Positions 34,200 through 45,287 of a stretch of DNA of 64,000 nucleotides are shown one piece after another. The position numbers and the translations under genes were made by a program. The notes under the pieces are model-generated. The model was given only the letters and a program-made list of their open reading frames with translations, did no database searches and was not told the origin of the DNA. Numbering within the stretch: the stretch's first letter is position 1; each line of letters begins with the position of its first letter. This DNA comes from Coptis chinensis (lineage: Eukaryota > Streptophyta > Magnoliopsida > Ranunculales > Ranunculaceae), in assembly GCA_015680905.1 (NCBI GenBank), contig CM027378.1:41017001-41081000 (forward strand), in the 5' to 3' direction.

Positions 34200-35115
34200 C
34201 TTACTCATCCTCTTCTTCCTTCCTTAAAGTAAGGTTCCTTTAGCGTCTGCCATGCCATGATAATTTGCCAGGCTTCCCGCCATTTATCATCTATTATTGC
34301 TAACCTATTAAGAGCCACTTGGTCTGATGGGGTGTAGGGTGCAACCTAATGAGGTTGTATCCTCCACCCTTGCCAAGTCATTGCATGGAAGGATCGAATA
34401 ATACTATTGGTGGGTCGTACAGTGTTGACCGTAATCCAATCCGTGAAACGTGTACAAAAAACAGGAAAGAAACATAGCATAATACGGGAAACTAGAATAG
34501 GCATAAGAAGGAACTTATGCCTCATGCTATGGGATCGAGCTAAACTAGACATCAAGGTTCGGGGAAGGTCATGACACATACGTCCCGTGGCTAAAGCAAG
34601 GAAAACGCTGCAAGTGGCATCATTCACAGAAGAAAAACGCCATTCCCTAAAATGTTTAGCATGATCCAAAACATAACAGTTCCTATGTTCATGGACGGGC
34701 TACCAAAAGCGGCGTTATAGTCCCCTTAATCCTCGATACGGAAAATGCCCGCCCCATACGACTCATGCAAAAACTCATAAGTGTAGACATACATATTATC
34801 TACCCAATAGCACCATGGGTCTTGTATTTCAGCGGGCATAGCAAGTCCAAGAACAAATGCTAGCAAGAACCTGGTAATTTCCATTGGTTCATTATCAATG
34901 TTGATGGAGAACACTTGTTCTCCATCTGGTCTTTCAAAGAAAATGCAGTTATCGTAAAAATAAGATGCTAGTGTTGGAGAATAAAGTGCATCAGGTCTTA
35001 CCATAAGCGGCTCCTAGCCAACGTATGTGATCGCCTCGCGAAACCAAGCACCATAAGTAGTGCTTTGGAACAAATCTTTGAAAGACTGTTCCGGTATCAG
35101 TGTTGGAGATGTCAT
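34200..35115 (-). pseudogene. ORF2 of element G
   Basis: The start is the ATG at 35115 (MTSPTLIPEQSFKDL), matching MTSPIVIPEQSFEDV in D. Also seen are FYDNCIFFERPDGEQVFS, ITRFLLAFVLGLAMP, RSHSMRHKFLLMPILVSRIM and SIIRSFHAMTWQGW. Same family as ORF2 of A and D; function unknown. Broken in a few places. Confidence 0.75.
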
Positions 35116-35861
35116 CTCAAAATTACGCTCTAGAATAGCTGCGAATGATCCGGATACTACCCGCAGAAAACTGGAAATTTTTCTGTCCACGGAAGTCAGG
35201 GCGCGAGTGCGCTCTGAATAGTTGGAATTTCCAGTGTTTGAGCGCGGGTCGCTCGGCAAGAAGCTGAAAGTGCGCGGAGTTCTTGAAACTTCGAAAAATG
35301 AGCCGAAACGTGGGAATCGTGGGAGTGAAAGGTGAGTGATGGAGTTTAGGTGTAGTGTGAGTTGTGAGTGTAGAATGTATGAAGTTTATATAGGTTTTTA
35401 AGTTGCTAAAACGGATTGGGAAGTTGCCAAAACTAATTACGACAGTTTCCGGAAATCCTAAAATTTCCAAACCCGAAAACGAAAACAACTCATTATCTTG
35501 ATTCTAATTCAAACCTAGTATCTTTTAGGTTGAATTTATGATAGAATCTACCTATTTAATCTAGTTTTCATCCTACCCTTATAATTATTCCTGGATATGC
35601 CTAAACGGCCATATTTTCACCTTGACTCCGCAATAAATTCTAACACGAGGGTTATATAAAAATCATGCTTGAATAGATAAAACCACCCCCAAACAATTTG
35701 GGAAGGTGGGATCAATATGAGACAACCATGCATAATAAAAATAACCGCATTATATTAAAAATTTCATTCGGAGTACATTTCACTACAAAATTCAAATTAC
35801 GGAAATAAAACTTACATTAAAATAAATAACAATAATGAAACTACAAATAAACATAAAAACA
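35116..35861 (-). other. spacer between ORF1 and ORF2 of element G
   Basis: No gene. PPT-like motif at about 35681-35697 near the ORF1 end. GC-rich words (GAGCGCGGGTCGCTC on the plus strand near 35239) lie close upstream of the ORF2 start, as in D and A. Minus-strand frames at 35123-35488 are incidental. Confidence 0.65.
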
Positions 35862-37035
35862 TCAAACGATGCTATCCCTAACTACTCCGGTCCTGGTAAC
35901 GGAGGGCACACGGTCCGGAGACTGCTCCTGGGCTCCTGATGGGCCAACACCATTCGTCCTTCGGCGACGACGCTCGTGCCTCGATGGTGTGTCCTCAGAA
36001 GGAGAGTCCCCGTGAGGTGGGAATTGTGTAAGCATCTCTTCCCAGAACTGGCGCTGAGCTTCTAGCTCGGCCCTCATCTGTTCCCACCTCTCGTCCTCTC
36101 TCTGGGTACGGACCTCGAAGTTATGATGCATCATTGCCTGTCGAGTCCGGAGGTCTTCGTAGATAGTATTGAGCGAACGTATGCCACGATGAATCACAGT
36201 CATGCGTTCTGCATCTGACCAACACCTCTCCAAGGCATCCGCATCAAAACATGTCAAATCCTCCTCATCCTCCGAGGCATTCTGATTTCCCCCAGCTTCC
36301 TCGGCATTCTCCTCTCCACCAGCCTCTTCTTCTTCTTCTCTATCCTCAGCCAACCTCCACACTCGTTGGACACACTCCCTAAAGATGCGCGGGTTATGGT
36401 GTAGGGTGATGTAAGTCCTATCAGTCGCCTGAGCTGCTCTCAACTTCAACATGATCTTGGTTATCAACACAGGGAGAGGGGCAACAGACTTCCCTACTCC
36501 CCTAATCATGCTAAGCAGAAACTCCAAGATACAGAACTCGTACTTCTGCTCCTGGAGTATCCATAAGATATGGAGGCAGTTTAGGCCGATGTCGCTAACC
36601 TTCTCCTTCCCCAGGACGTTCCGACCAATCCACTGAGTTGCAGCCAGCTGGTTGGTCCTGAGGGAAGCCTGTCGAACACAATACGATCTAGCATTGTAGT
36701 CCCTTTCAGTAACTGTCTCGTTCATCAATGGCTCTACCCCATTATGTTGGGACTCCTGCAGGGTGACATCCAGATGGATTATAGGCGGAATGCCTAGAAT
36801 CTCAGCCAACAACCCAGTCGCCACTTCCTTCCTCCTCTTCACCACCACAACAAAAATCCTAGTCCCTTCCAACTCCCTCGTACTGTAGAACCGTCTGACT
36901 AAGTCCTCGTGGTAATAGGCTTCAGTCGAGTACCACAAGCTATTCCAGTCTCGACCGATCATTTCACATCATTTGAAGCGGTGAAGTGGTCACCGTAAAA
37001 AGCTTGCTCCGCAAAATTCGGCGTTGTTGAGCCAT
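35862..37035 (-). CDS. ORF1 of element G (envelope-position gene, function unknown)
   Basis: The clearest ORF1 in the window. Its main frame is open from 36962 to 35862 (366 codons); the family start, MAQQRRIL, is the ATG at 37035. Features in order: WNSLWYSTEAYYHEDLVRRF, a segment ending LLAEILGIPP, QWIGRNVLGKEKVSDIGLNC, LHILWILQEQKYEFCILEFL, APLPVLITKIM, an acidic Glu-rich patch, a predicted coiled-coil-like stretch with RREDERWEQMRAELEAQRQF-type wording, and a basic end (SRHERRRRR). No membrane segment or signal peptide. The mix of helical core, acidic patch and basic tail fits a soluble, possibly nucleic-acid-binding protein, but that is inference. Confidence 0.75.
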
Positions 37036-37836
37036 TGGAAGTTTGGAATGTAGTGGGGGTTTAAATGGGATGTGGTGGTGGGATTTAAATCGACCAAACC
37101 GAAGCAACAAATGGTGGTGGTGGTGGTGGTGGTGCGGCAGCACCAAAATTTGGAGTTTTCGGTGGTTTTTGGTGATGTAAATCGGTGGGGGTTGTGGTGG
37201 GAAGCTTTTAGGTTAGATTTGAAATCGATTTGAATTGGGGGCGTGGGTTAATTTAGGTTTTTTTTTTTTTTTTTTATTTTTTATTTTTTTTATTTATTTT
37301 TTGTTTGTTTGAAGCTTTTGGGCGTCAATGGCGGTATGGAGAAAAAGATCGCGACTGTTGGCTAAGGTAAGGGCGCGGTCGCGCTGTCGGTGGGCGCGGG
37401 TTGGGCCCAAGCCCAAATAGAAATTTTTGATTTTTTTCGATTTTTCGCGAAACTTCAAATCAAAATTGCCGCCATTAGGGGGTCAATTTTTGCGAATGAG
37501 ATATGGAAATGATCAGGAGAGAATTTCCAATCCAATGATCCATAAAACACTCTATTCCGACCGTGGATGACATATAAGATAGTGGAAAATGCCTCGAAGT
37601 GCGTGCATGACGTACGTTATGCGAACAATTGGACTCTAAAATCATGGATTATGTCAACCCGAATCGTTATACAATTAAACGGCCTAAACAACTCTAATGG
37701 GACATAACATTCTACGACGGAAACACGAACACCCCACCCCCAAACAAATTTTTTACAACGGAGCTTAGAAAATTTGTTTTTTAGCATAAGGTCTTTTAAA
37801 GTCGATTCGAGACTTCCTATATTACTATGTTTATTC

Positions 37837-37911
<75 letters not shown>

Positions 37912-37934
37912 TAAAAAAGAAAACAATAAATAAG
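37036..37934 (-). other. non-coding region between the conserved block and ORF1 of element G
   Basis: No gene. Contains GGT/CCA repeats at 37111-37134 (which translate to a spurious His run on the minus strand), a T-tract at about 37258-37300, GC-rich GGGCGCGGTCGCGC at 37369-37382, a PPT-like motif at about 37733-37750 and the TA microsatellite at 37840-37912. Confidence 0.7.
37840..37912. repeat. TA microsatellite followed by a T-tract
   Basis: About 54 bp of uninterrupted AT dinucleotides, then about 19 T. D has A-rich sequence at the equivalent place (29020-29056), so the microsatellite probably grew from an A/T-rich tract in G. Confidence 0.95.
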
Positions 37935-38100
37935 AAAGACATAATTCACCCCATAGAGAAACATGACTCAAAAATCCGAGAAAACATGCAAGAGTGGAAA
38001 ACGTGAATTATGTTTAAACGTGGACTTAGGATCCGGTACTTACAGCCACACACTCCATAGGGAGGGCCCGGTTACCCTAATGGTGCACTCACCAATATAT
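37935..38100 (-). promoter_or_regulatory. conserved block after ORFx in G, with splice-donor-like GTAAGT
   Basis: Minus-strand copy of the block seen at 28850-28990 (D), 50937-51075 (A) and 21505-21650 (E): GGTAACCGGGCCCTCCCTAT, GTGGCTGTAAGTACCGGATC, then a region ending ATGTTTCTCTATGGGGTGAA. Its retention in elements with and without integrase argues for a role in the RNA rather than in coding. Splicing is inferred. Confidence 0.6.
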
Positions 38101-38167
38101 GGAAATGAAAGGAAATGCACTAAACACAAAAGTTGAGTCATTTATAGTCAGATACTCGAGACTTTAT

Positions 38168-38887
38168 CTAAACGTATGTATGAACATGCAGTTTACCATA
38201 TATCAACAACCGAAATAGTTGTGGATCATTCCATAAATAAATATCACAGAAAACATATCCAAACACAATCAAGCACCAAAATTTCCTATGATGCAACCTA
38301 GTGAAATGAAAGCGAAGTCGGATAACCCTATTACGTAACCTAGCATGCACATTCTTTTTCATTTTTGAATGAGTGGGTGTTCTAGTAAATAAGTGTGGAA
38401 AAGTGAATGGTTGTGGAGAATATGGTGGATATGGATAAGTTGTAGAAAGACAGCCTGTAAACAATGAGGATGTGGTTTTAGCACAAAACTCATTCATTGT
38501 GTGTGTAGGGACTGCCTCAAGTCTAAAAATGAAGGTGTCAAATGGGTTGTCCTTCTGAAGTATTTGTTTACTAGGTGGATTTAAAAAATTATGGAGCACA
38601 GGAGAAACAAAAGGATCGAGTGCAACCTCGAGATTCCTTTCAAAGGGTGGAAGGAGGGGAATCGAGGTGGTTGTTGTGCAAAATAGTTCTTGATAGGGTG
38701 AATCATCACCTGCTCTAAGAAACTCATCGAATTGCTCATCTAGATTGGTCATATCCACATTACTATGATAGTCCTCTATATCTTTGAGAAAGTCATCTAT
38801 CTCCTCCTCATCCGTAATATGTGTATCGACTAGTGTAGGGATGGAAATGTTGGAGTCTGATCTTCCAAAGGAAAGAAATTTGGGCAT
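38168..38887 (-). CDS. ORFx of element G: unidentified protein in the place of RT-RNase H-IN
   Basis: 239 codons, open throughout. The N-terminal part is acidic (ITDEEEIDDFLKDIEDY) and differs from E. The core matches E: PPFERNLEVALDPFVSPVLH, FLNPPSKQIL, DTFIFRLEAVP, TMNEFCAKTTSS and PFTFPHLFTRTP, then a basic segment and a hydrophobic end (FGYVFCDIYLW). The protease-type linker lies immediately upstream, as in E. No known catalytic motif. Together with E it shows that the same replacement sequence marks this lineage. Function unknown. Confidence 0.6.
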   Translation of the reverse strand: MPKFLSFGRSDSNISIPTLVDTHITDEEEIDDFLKDIEDYHSNVDMTNLDEQFDEFLRAGDDSPYQELFCTTTTSIPLLPPFERNLEVALDPFVSPVLHNFLNPPSKQILQKDNPFDTFIFRLEAVPTHTMNEFCAKTTSSLFTGCLSTTYPYPPYSPQPFTFPHLFTRTPTHSKMKKNVHARLRNRVIRLRFHFTRLHHRKFWCLIVFGYVFCDIYLWNDPQLFRLLIYGKLHVHTYV

Positions 38888-38939
38888 ATCATCAGGGAAC
38901 GTGTTGTTGAAATAATCTCAAGCAAAGCTCTCGATCATG

Positions 38940-39429
38940 CTAACCTCTCCATCCATAGACGAATCGGGTAACTGTGTCTTTGTTTTAAAAACATTGACTT
39001 CAACAGCAAGATGGCCAAAAGACATGGACATTGAACCATCACGGCAATTAATGAGCGCATTGGCAGTTGCCAGAAAAGGACGCCCTAAGATGATCGGGAC
39101 AGAGTCGTTAACGACTTCGTTTCGAGGATGACAAAATCAGCCCGGATAGTAAAAATCCTGAATTTTACCAAAAACATTTTCGGCGACACCCTTTAGGATA
39201 CTTAATAGACCGATCGACTAATTGCAACGCCATTTTAGTGGGTTGCATTCGTCTAGACCTATTTGTCTTTACAAATAAAATGGGAGTAAGTTAACACTAG
39301 CCCCTTGTCTAATATAACGTCGTTGTATAAGAATCTCCTAAAGTGCATTATACCGTAGATCTACCCCGAGGTCCTTGTACTTAACAATTCCATTATGTTC
39401 GATAGAGTTGGGAATTGTTACGTTAAAAA
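38940..39429 (-). pseudogene. aspartic protease region of element G
   Basis: Minus-strand match to the A and E protease regions: the GHPFLATANALINC-type words appear near 39050-39090 and KYPKGV-type words near 39190-39220. It lies between gag and ORFx. Broken. Confidence 0.75.
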
Positions 39430-41398
39430 GGTGTCTTTTGGTATATTGGTCTTACGCCTAGTAGTACACAATTCCTTAAGAAACTTAGCATGGTGTGGTA
39501 GCTTTTTATAGCTAATGAGGAAGGGAAGGTTTATAGTTAGATTCTTGAAAACATCCCTAATCTCCTCATAATTTGTATCCCTAGTTAACATGGCTAATTT
39601 TTGTGGAAACGGTAGTTTCTGTCTATATTTAGCAATGGTATTACCTGGATGTTTAACCGTGACTTCTGTTTCTTAGGTTTTGTTGTAACCGGTACCTCTA
39701 CAATGGTAGGCTCTTCGTTTCTATTTCGCATCTAGTAATATAGCAGGTGTAGGGCTATCTTGGTGGGGTAACTATAGGCATAGTTACTTTGTTATCAACC
39801 ACTCTGCCCGAATCCAGAGTGGTGATGGCCTTTAGCTCACCTACATTTTCATACTCATTACTAGTATTATCGGTTACCTCAAAGGCTGTATTTGTTGTTT
39901 TAGGATTAGGTATTTCGTGACCTGGCAACACACCTTTGGGTTGATCTTTATCTTGAGCCAACTGTTTGGTTAAATTATTAACGAATTGTAGAAGTTGTTG
40001 GTTAGATTGAGCCATGGTTTGGAAAAGTTTTTGGCTCACTTGTATGAAGGTGTCAAGACGATCCGGTTGTGTGGGTGTAGTAGTCACGGGTGGTGTGATT
40101 GGAACTATTTCACGTGAATTATTTATGGGTGGATTTTGATAGTTATTATTTACCGGAACGATACCTCTATTAGTGTTATAATTATTATAACTACCTTGAC
40201 TTTGTGCTTGACCTTGACGAGGTTGCACTTGGTTGTTATAATTATTAAAATTACCCTGACCCTGTCCTTGTCGTAGTGGGGCTTGGTTAAAGCTGTGCGT
40301 AGGCCTAACATATTGATTATTGTACCCTTGAGGTGTGACGTTTTGGTTATTTCTCCAACTGAAGTTGGGATTTTGTCTCCAAGGGCGTTAGGTTCACTAT
40401 TAATGGAACAAGCCCTGCTTCATAGGGAATAGACGATGTGAGTCGGGATGCTCGGGGCTCCAACAAAAACTACATGGATTTGAATCTACATTCATGACGG
40501 GATTGGCTTTTGTTGTACGAAAATGGCCTCTACCTTTTTGTGAGGGATTCAATTAGAGTTTTAAGCTCGGGGATCTGATTTAACCTCAAACATACCGGGT
40601 AGCCTTAATCGTTGAAGAAGAACTAGCAGAGCGGGAGTAATCGTCACTACCCCCCAATTATTATTACGCTTTAGTCTGATTTTCCAAAATTTATATGCCT
40701 CTCGAGGCTCCTTTACTTAAGAAACTACCCCATTCATTATGTCTAGGACTTCTTTATGGTGGTGTAGAAGTCCTTTGAAAAAGGCACGAACTAACGTGTC
40801 TTTAAATAAATTATGATGTGGACACTCTATAAGGAGATCGGTGAAACGATTCCAAGGCTCAAAATGATTCATGAGGATTTTGTCGAAAGAAATGAATCTT
40901 GGAAAGCATCTCATCCGTCTTTAGGGGTGGGTAAAATGTTCCATAAACAAATTGAACAAGTTTAGCCCACGAGTCCACGTAATTAGGCGTTTGGGGAGTT
41001 AACCAAGCCGCCTTATCGCTAAGGTGAAAGGGAATACCCGAGTTTAATTTGTTCCGCACCAACCGTAGGATGGTGGAATGTTATAAGGACTTGTTCAATC
41101 CCACGATATGATAAGGTTTTTCATGGTCTAATCCATGAAAAACGGGTAACAAATTAAAATATTTGGGGGATTCGAAATCCCCATCCGGGTCTGCTAGAAC
41201 AATGCAAGATTTGGGGCTATCGCTCAAGGCTTTGTAGAAGTCGAGAGAGGAGTCTCTTCTTCGTCCGGGCATTGTGTCGTGATGTGATGTGTGTGAAATA
41301 GTAGCTAGAGGTGTAGTGGGTGGTATACTAGATAGACTTGTTTGTTGGCGTTGTTGTGTAATTACGCTCGTGTTTTGTTCGCCGGACCTTAATCTCAT
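39430..41398 (-). pseudogene. gag region of element G
   Basis: The start is the ATG at 41398 (MRLRSGEQNTSVI). Capsid-domain words (LPVFHGLDHEKPY, FYPPLKTDEMLSKIHFF, LIECPHHNL), an Asn/Gln/Tyr-rich tract near 40160-40300, and the segment FIQVSQKLFQTMAQSNQQLL to SGRVVDNKVTMPIVTPP at about 39755-40090. Several breaks. Confidence 0.85.
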
Positions 41399-41918
41399 AC
41401 AAGGCTAAAACCAAACTTAGCTAAACACATCAACACTCCAAACAATTCGATATACTAGTATAAACCTCTAACGAGGAGATCACGAGGTGTGGAAGAAAGG
41501 AATACCTGATTGCGTCCTTGCTTAAGCTTATGAATAGCGTCTTGTTTACGCGTGTTCAGTGTATATAACAGGTTAGAACACTGAAAATTTTGAAAAATCA
41601 AAGTTCGAATCAAAACTGTCAAAATCCGAAAATATTTGCTAAGGGCGCGAGTCACGCTCGCATAGGGCGCGGGCGCGCTCCGTGTAACTTGGTATTCCAG
41701 AGTTTAAGGGGTCGCTCGCTCCACATAAGGCGGTCGGCGCTCTTGCTGCTCCGGCTATAGAGCGAGTCTTGTGCCGGGCGCTTCGGTGTTATTTTGTCGG
41801 AACTTTCCAACGTTGAATCGGATAACCACAGTATGAATCAAACACGGGTGGGTGGGTGAAATGGGACTTTAAGAAAAGTACTAACACTACGAAAACAATA
41901 CGAAAGTGAAACTAAGAT
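41399..41918 (-). other. 5' untranslated leader of element G
   Basis: No gene. Minus-strand order matches the D and E leaders. GC-rich GGGCGCGGGCGCGCTCC lies at about 41664-41680, and a GGAATACCTGATTGC splice-donor-like word (CAGGTATTCC on the element strand) at about 41499. Confidence 0.65.
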
Positions 41919-41931
41919 GGCAGCGGCGCCA
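41919..41931 (-). other. primer-binding site of element G
   Basis: TGGCGCCGCTGCC on the minus strand, 2 bp from the LTR: the best preserved tRNA-Asp-type site in the window. Confidence 0.88.
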
Positions 41932-41933
41932 TT

Positions 41934-43446
41934 TGATAAACGATTAAATTGAATAGCTTACCTACGAAATGACGACGAACTTAAAACGTAAGTAAACTAA
42001 AACTAATTTATGTGCCTATATTTTATCAAAGATTTCTACTCTCAATCCTATGAGATATAGTGGAGTAGAGTGATTCGTTCCACTCCTAGTCCTTCCGCAT
42101 GCTGTGTTATCACGTGTAATTACTCTACTTAAGGTCTAATGAGAGATTTACGAAAAGGCAACTAGACTACGATGCAACTACCCACAAGATGCAACTAGTT
42201 AGTTATCAAAATAACTAAGGGAATGCTACGTTGATTCTATGATAAGGAGTTAGAGGGGGATTGATTCCACCTCAACTCGACTTAATCCTATTAACGACGA
42301 ATCGTCGTAATCCGAATTGAATCGCCTTCGCCCACAATTGGTTCTTCCTAATCCCTAATTACACATGGCATTCCTACCAATTCATAACTAGCATGTGAAC
42401 GATTAAACCCATTCTCATGGTGAACTAATCGTTTCTAGAGTGGAAAGGAAATTACGACGATTCTACGATAGTCGGAATCAAACTTTCATCAAGGCTTCCC
42501 AACCTCCTCTAATGGAGGTTTAGCCAAGAATCATTCCGCAATCATTTCCGATTAAATTTAAACTAAACATGATATAAAGAATTGCAATTTACTAATCTAA
42601 TTTAAACAATAATTAAAATCTAATTAATAACTAAGAATGGAATAACAAGTAATAAATGAAATTAGATCTAACACAAATGTAAATGACAAGAATCGAAATT
42701 GACAAACTAGCTATTTTATTTATCAAACTAATTAAGAACAATGATTCTAAAAATTTAATCTAAAACAAGAGTTGGATTTGAAATTAAACTTAATTAAAAA
42801 ACAATTAAATAAAAACTGGATCTAGAAGCTATTTTAATGGCTACTTTTTACTCTAACCTATCTACCATTAACTATCTACCATTAACAAAGAGCTAAGCTT
42901 TTGTTTTTATACTTTCAACAAAAATCGTGCATGGGCTTGGAGCCATGTTTTGGGCCATAGAATCAGGCCCAAAACCCAATTCTTTCAGTCCAAAAAGGCC
43001 TCTTCAGCTGCAGTTGGCTTCAACAGACTTTTCATCCATTTTTGCTCCTCTGATTGGATCACGGCTTAAACCATTGGAATGCTCTTTCCGAGCCGGTCGT
43101 TTTGACATAAGGAAGGCCCCATTCCGAGGTCTGAGTCCAAAAATATAGCCTTCGGAAGTTCTGCTGACTTTGTATGCTGTTTCTGCCTGCGTCGACTTTT
43201 CAGCTTTTGACCGGGCTTTAGAAAGGCTTTGTCTTCTTGAATCTTGGCCTTTAATCACGGAACTCCTTAGTAACCGACCTTTGCTCCTTTATCTCGCTAA
43301 AGTGGCACATTTCTGTACATAATGGACTTTGAATCATGAAATGCATAAAAACACGTAATCAGTGTTAACTCTTAATTATTACTCACTTAATTGGTCTAAA
43401 AGTATGTCTATTACAGGGTTAAAACTACAGTTTTGGGCTCTTATCA
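41934..43446 (-). repeat. 5' LTR of element G
   Basis: 1513 bp, minus strand TGATAAGAGCCC (43446) to TCGTTTATCA (41934). TATA box on the minus strand at 42904-42911. Confidence 0.95.
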
Positions 43447-43577
43447 AGATGCTACGACGCATGCCACCCGTGGAGGACTCTGTTTCACCCGAGTCCGACA
43501 GGCATGAGCGTCGTCGCCAGAGGACAAATGGTTCAAGCCAATCTCCATCTCAGGGTCCATCATCATCACAAAACTAG
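43447..43577 (+). pseudogene. ORF1 of element D, last part
   Basis: Starts with the second AGATG copy and encodes the basic C-terminal end seen in G: a Pro-rich stretch, SDRHERRRQRTNG and a Ser/Gln-rich tail. It shows that G inserted inside the ORF1 of D. Confidence 0.8.
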
Positions 43578-44373
43578 GTGTTCACCCCCAGTTGGAGTTC
43601 GCTGTTATTTCATAATTTCATTTTATTAGTTGGATTTTAATTCAGTAGTTAAATTTAAATAGTAACGTGTTTATTTAATGTTGTTTGGATTTAAATTTTA
43701 TTTTTAGTATAATTGGTTATTTTCGAGTACTGCTTGTTTTATCCTTAATCCCACCTTCCCGACTTGTTTGGGGGTGAAAATATTTATACCAAGCATAAGT
43801 CGTTATATGATCATATGCTGTAAAGTTGTCTTGGAGGAAAGGTTGATAATTTGGCCGATATCGGCATATCTATGATTTGTGTGGTGGTAGCATGAAATCT
43901 AGGAGAGTTTAGAAGTTACTATTCTAAATCCAGTATGAAAGATACTAGGATTTATAGAAAATCATGGAAATGGGTTGTTTCCGTTTTCGGGGTTGGAATT
44001 TTTCTATTTCCGAAAATTGCCTTCAAACAATTTGGGAACTTCCCGATTCGTTTTGGTAGCTCATAACCTATTTAAACTCCCTTCTTTCTACACTAACAAA
44101 CCACACTACATCCCACCATCATCCCGCACCTTCCACTCCAAGTTTTTCTTTCTTTTTGCTCTAAACCCGGTTTTCAAAGATTCTACGAAGCCGCTTTTAG
44201 CCTTTACATTTTCGAAAAATTTAGTCAGAGCGCGACCCGCGCCCAAAACACTGTAATAGCATTAACACACGAGCGCGACCACGCCCGCGCCCTACCTTCT
44301 ATGAACGCGGATATTTCAAATTTTTAGAGGGTCATTCCAGGATTTTTGTGAAACTGTTCAAAGAGTAGTTGAG
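43578..44373 (+). other. spacer between ORF1 and ORF2 of element D
   Basis: No gene. PPT-like motif at 43764-43776. GC-rich words GAGCGCGACCCGCGCCC at about 44226-44242 and GAGCGCGACCACGCCC at about 44271-44286 lie just upstream of ORF2, echoing the gag leader. The frame at 43975-44256 is incidental. Confidence 0.65.
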
Positions 44374-45287
44374 ATGACATCTCCTATAGTCATACCTGAA
44401 CAGTCTTTCGAAGATGTGTTGGGCACCGAGACCTATGGACATTGGTTCCGACACAGGATCCTGCAGTTAGGATGGCGTCATCTACTGGTAAGTGATGACG
44501 ATTCATATTCACCACACGACTTCTTTGCTTATTTCTACGACCATGTTAAATTCTATTGTAATCAGGATGGAGAACAAGAATTCTCTGTCGTAGTCGAAGA
44601 CACGACACATCAATTCGATAAAAATGTGGTCGCTTTAGTTTCAGGATTACCAATACCGATCCTGTTCACACATGGGCATATATGACCCGATAATGCATAT
44701 CTTTATGATTATACATATTTCCATGAGTATTATGGGGAGGGTATTTCGAGTAATGGACCGAGGGCGATATAGCATTGCCCTTTGGTAGCCTTTCCCTAAA
44801 CGTAGGCACCACCATGTTATTCATCCCGATGAATATTTTGGGGAATGGCGTTCATTTCTGCGCAAACGATCTGGCTGGTGACATTTTCCTCGCTTTAGCT
44901 GAGGGACTTCGCCGATATGACATCCCCCGAGTTTTAGTCGCTAGTCTTAAGAGAGCCCAAAGCATGAGGCATAAGTATCTTCTTATGCCTGTTTTGGTAA
45001 GTCGCATCATGCGTAGTTGTTTACCTATATTCTGTGAACAATTCACAGAATGGAAAAGGGTTGAAGTCATGAGACCCACCAATTGGGTGGTTCGCTCGTT
45101 GCGAATAATGACTTGGCCGGGATGGCAGGTGCAGCCTCATTTGGTCGCCCCGTACATCCCATCAGACATGATAACACTTAACAGGTTAGCATTAGTAGAT
45201 GATAAATGGCGGCAAGCTTGGTAAATTATAATGGACTGGCAGGATGCGAAGGAACCTCATCTTACCAACGAGAAAGAGGATGTTTAA
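44374..45287 (+). pseudogene. ORF2 of element D (function unknown)
   Basis: The start is the ATG at 44374. Features: MTSPIVIPEQSFEDV, YGHWFRHRILQLGWRHLLVS, FYCNQDGEQEFSV, VVALVSGLPIP, then SLSLNVGTTMLFI, YDIPRVLVASLKRAQSMRHK, LLMPVLVSRIM, MRPTNWVVRSLRIMTWPGW, and a short acidic end. No signal peptide. Similar in plan to ORF1: an early FY-x-x-DGE-type segment, a VSGLPIP/LLGIP-type segment and a PVL-[VI]-[ST]-[RK]-IM segment recur in the same order. It looks lightly broken. Confidence 0.75.

Larger units (their letters stand above)
30845..43446 (-). mobile_element. element G: non-autonomous Athila-type element with ORFx, ORF1 and ORF2 (reverse)
   Basis: 12,602 bp with AGATG duplications. On the minus strand: 5' LTR (41934-43446), PBS, leader, gag, protease, ORFx, conserved block, ORF1, ORF2, 3' untranslated region, polypurine tract, 3' LTR (30845-32355). 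RT, RNase H and integrase are not present. ORF1 looks whole; gag and protease are broken in several places. It belongs with the LTR inside E and with solo LTR C by LTR wording. It inserted after D. Its order relative to E is not fixed by nesting. Confidence 0.93.

Noticed and set aside
36964-37146. Minus-strand frame with a run of His
   Set aside because: Translation of the GGT/CCA repeat in the ORF1 leader; the true ORF1 start of the family is the ATG at 37035.
41919-41931. Possible tRNA gene near the LTRs
   Set aside because: Only 13-18 bases complementary to a tRNA 3' end are present; this is the primer-binding site.
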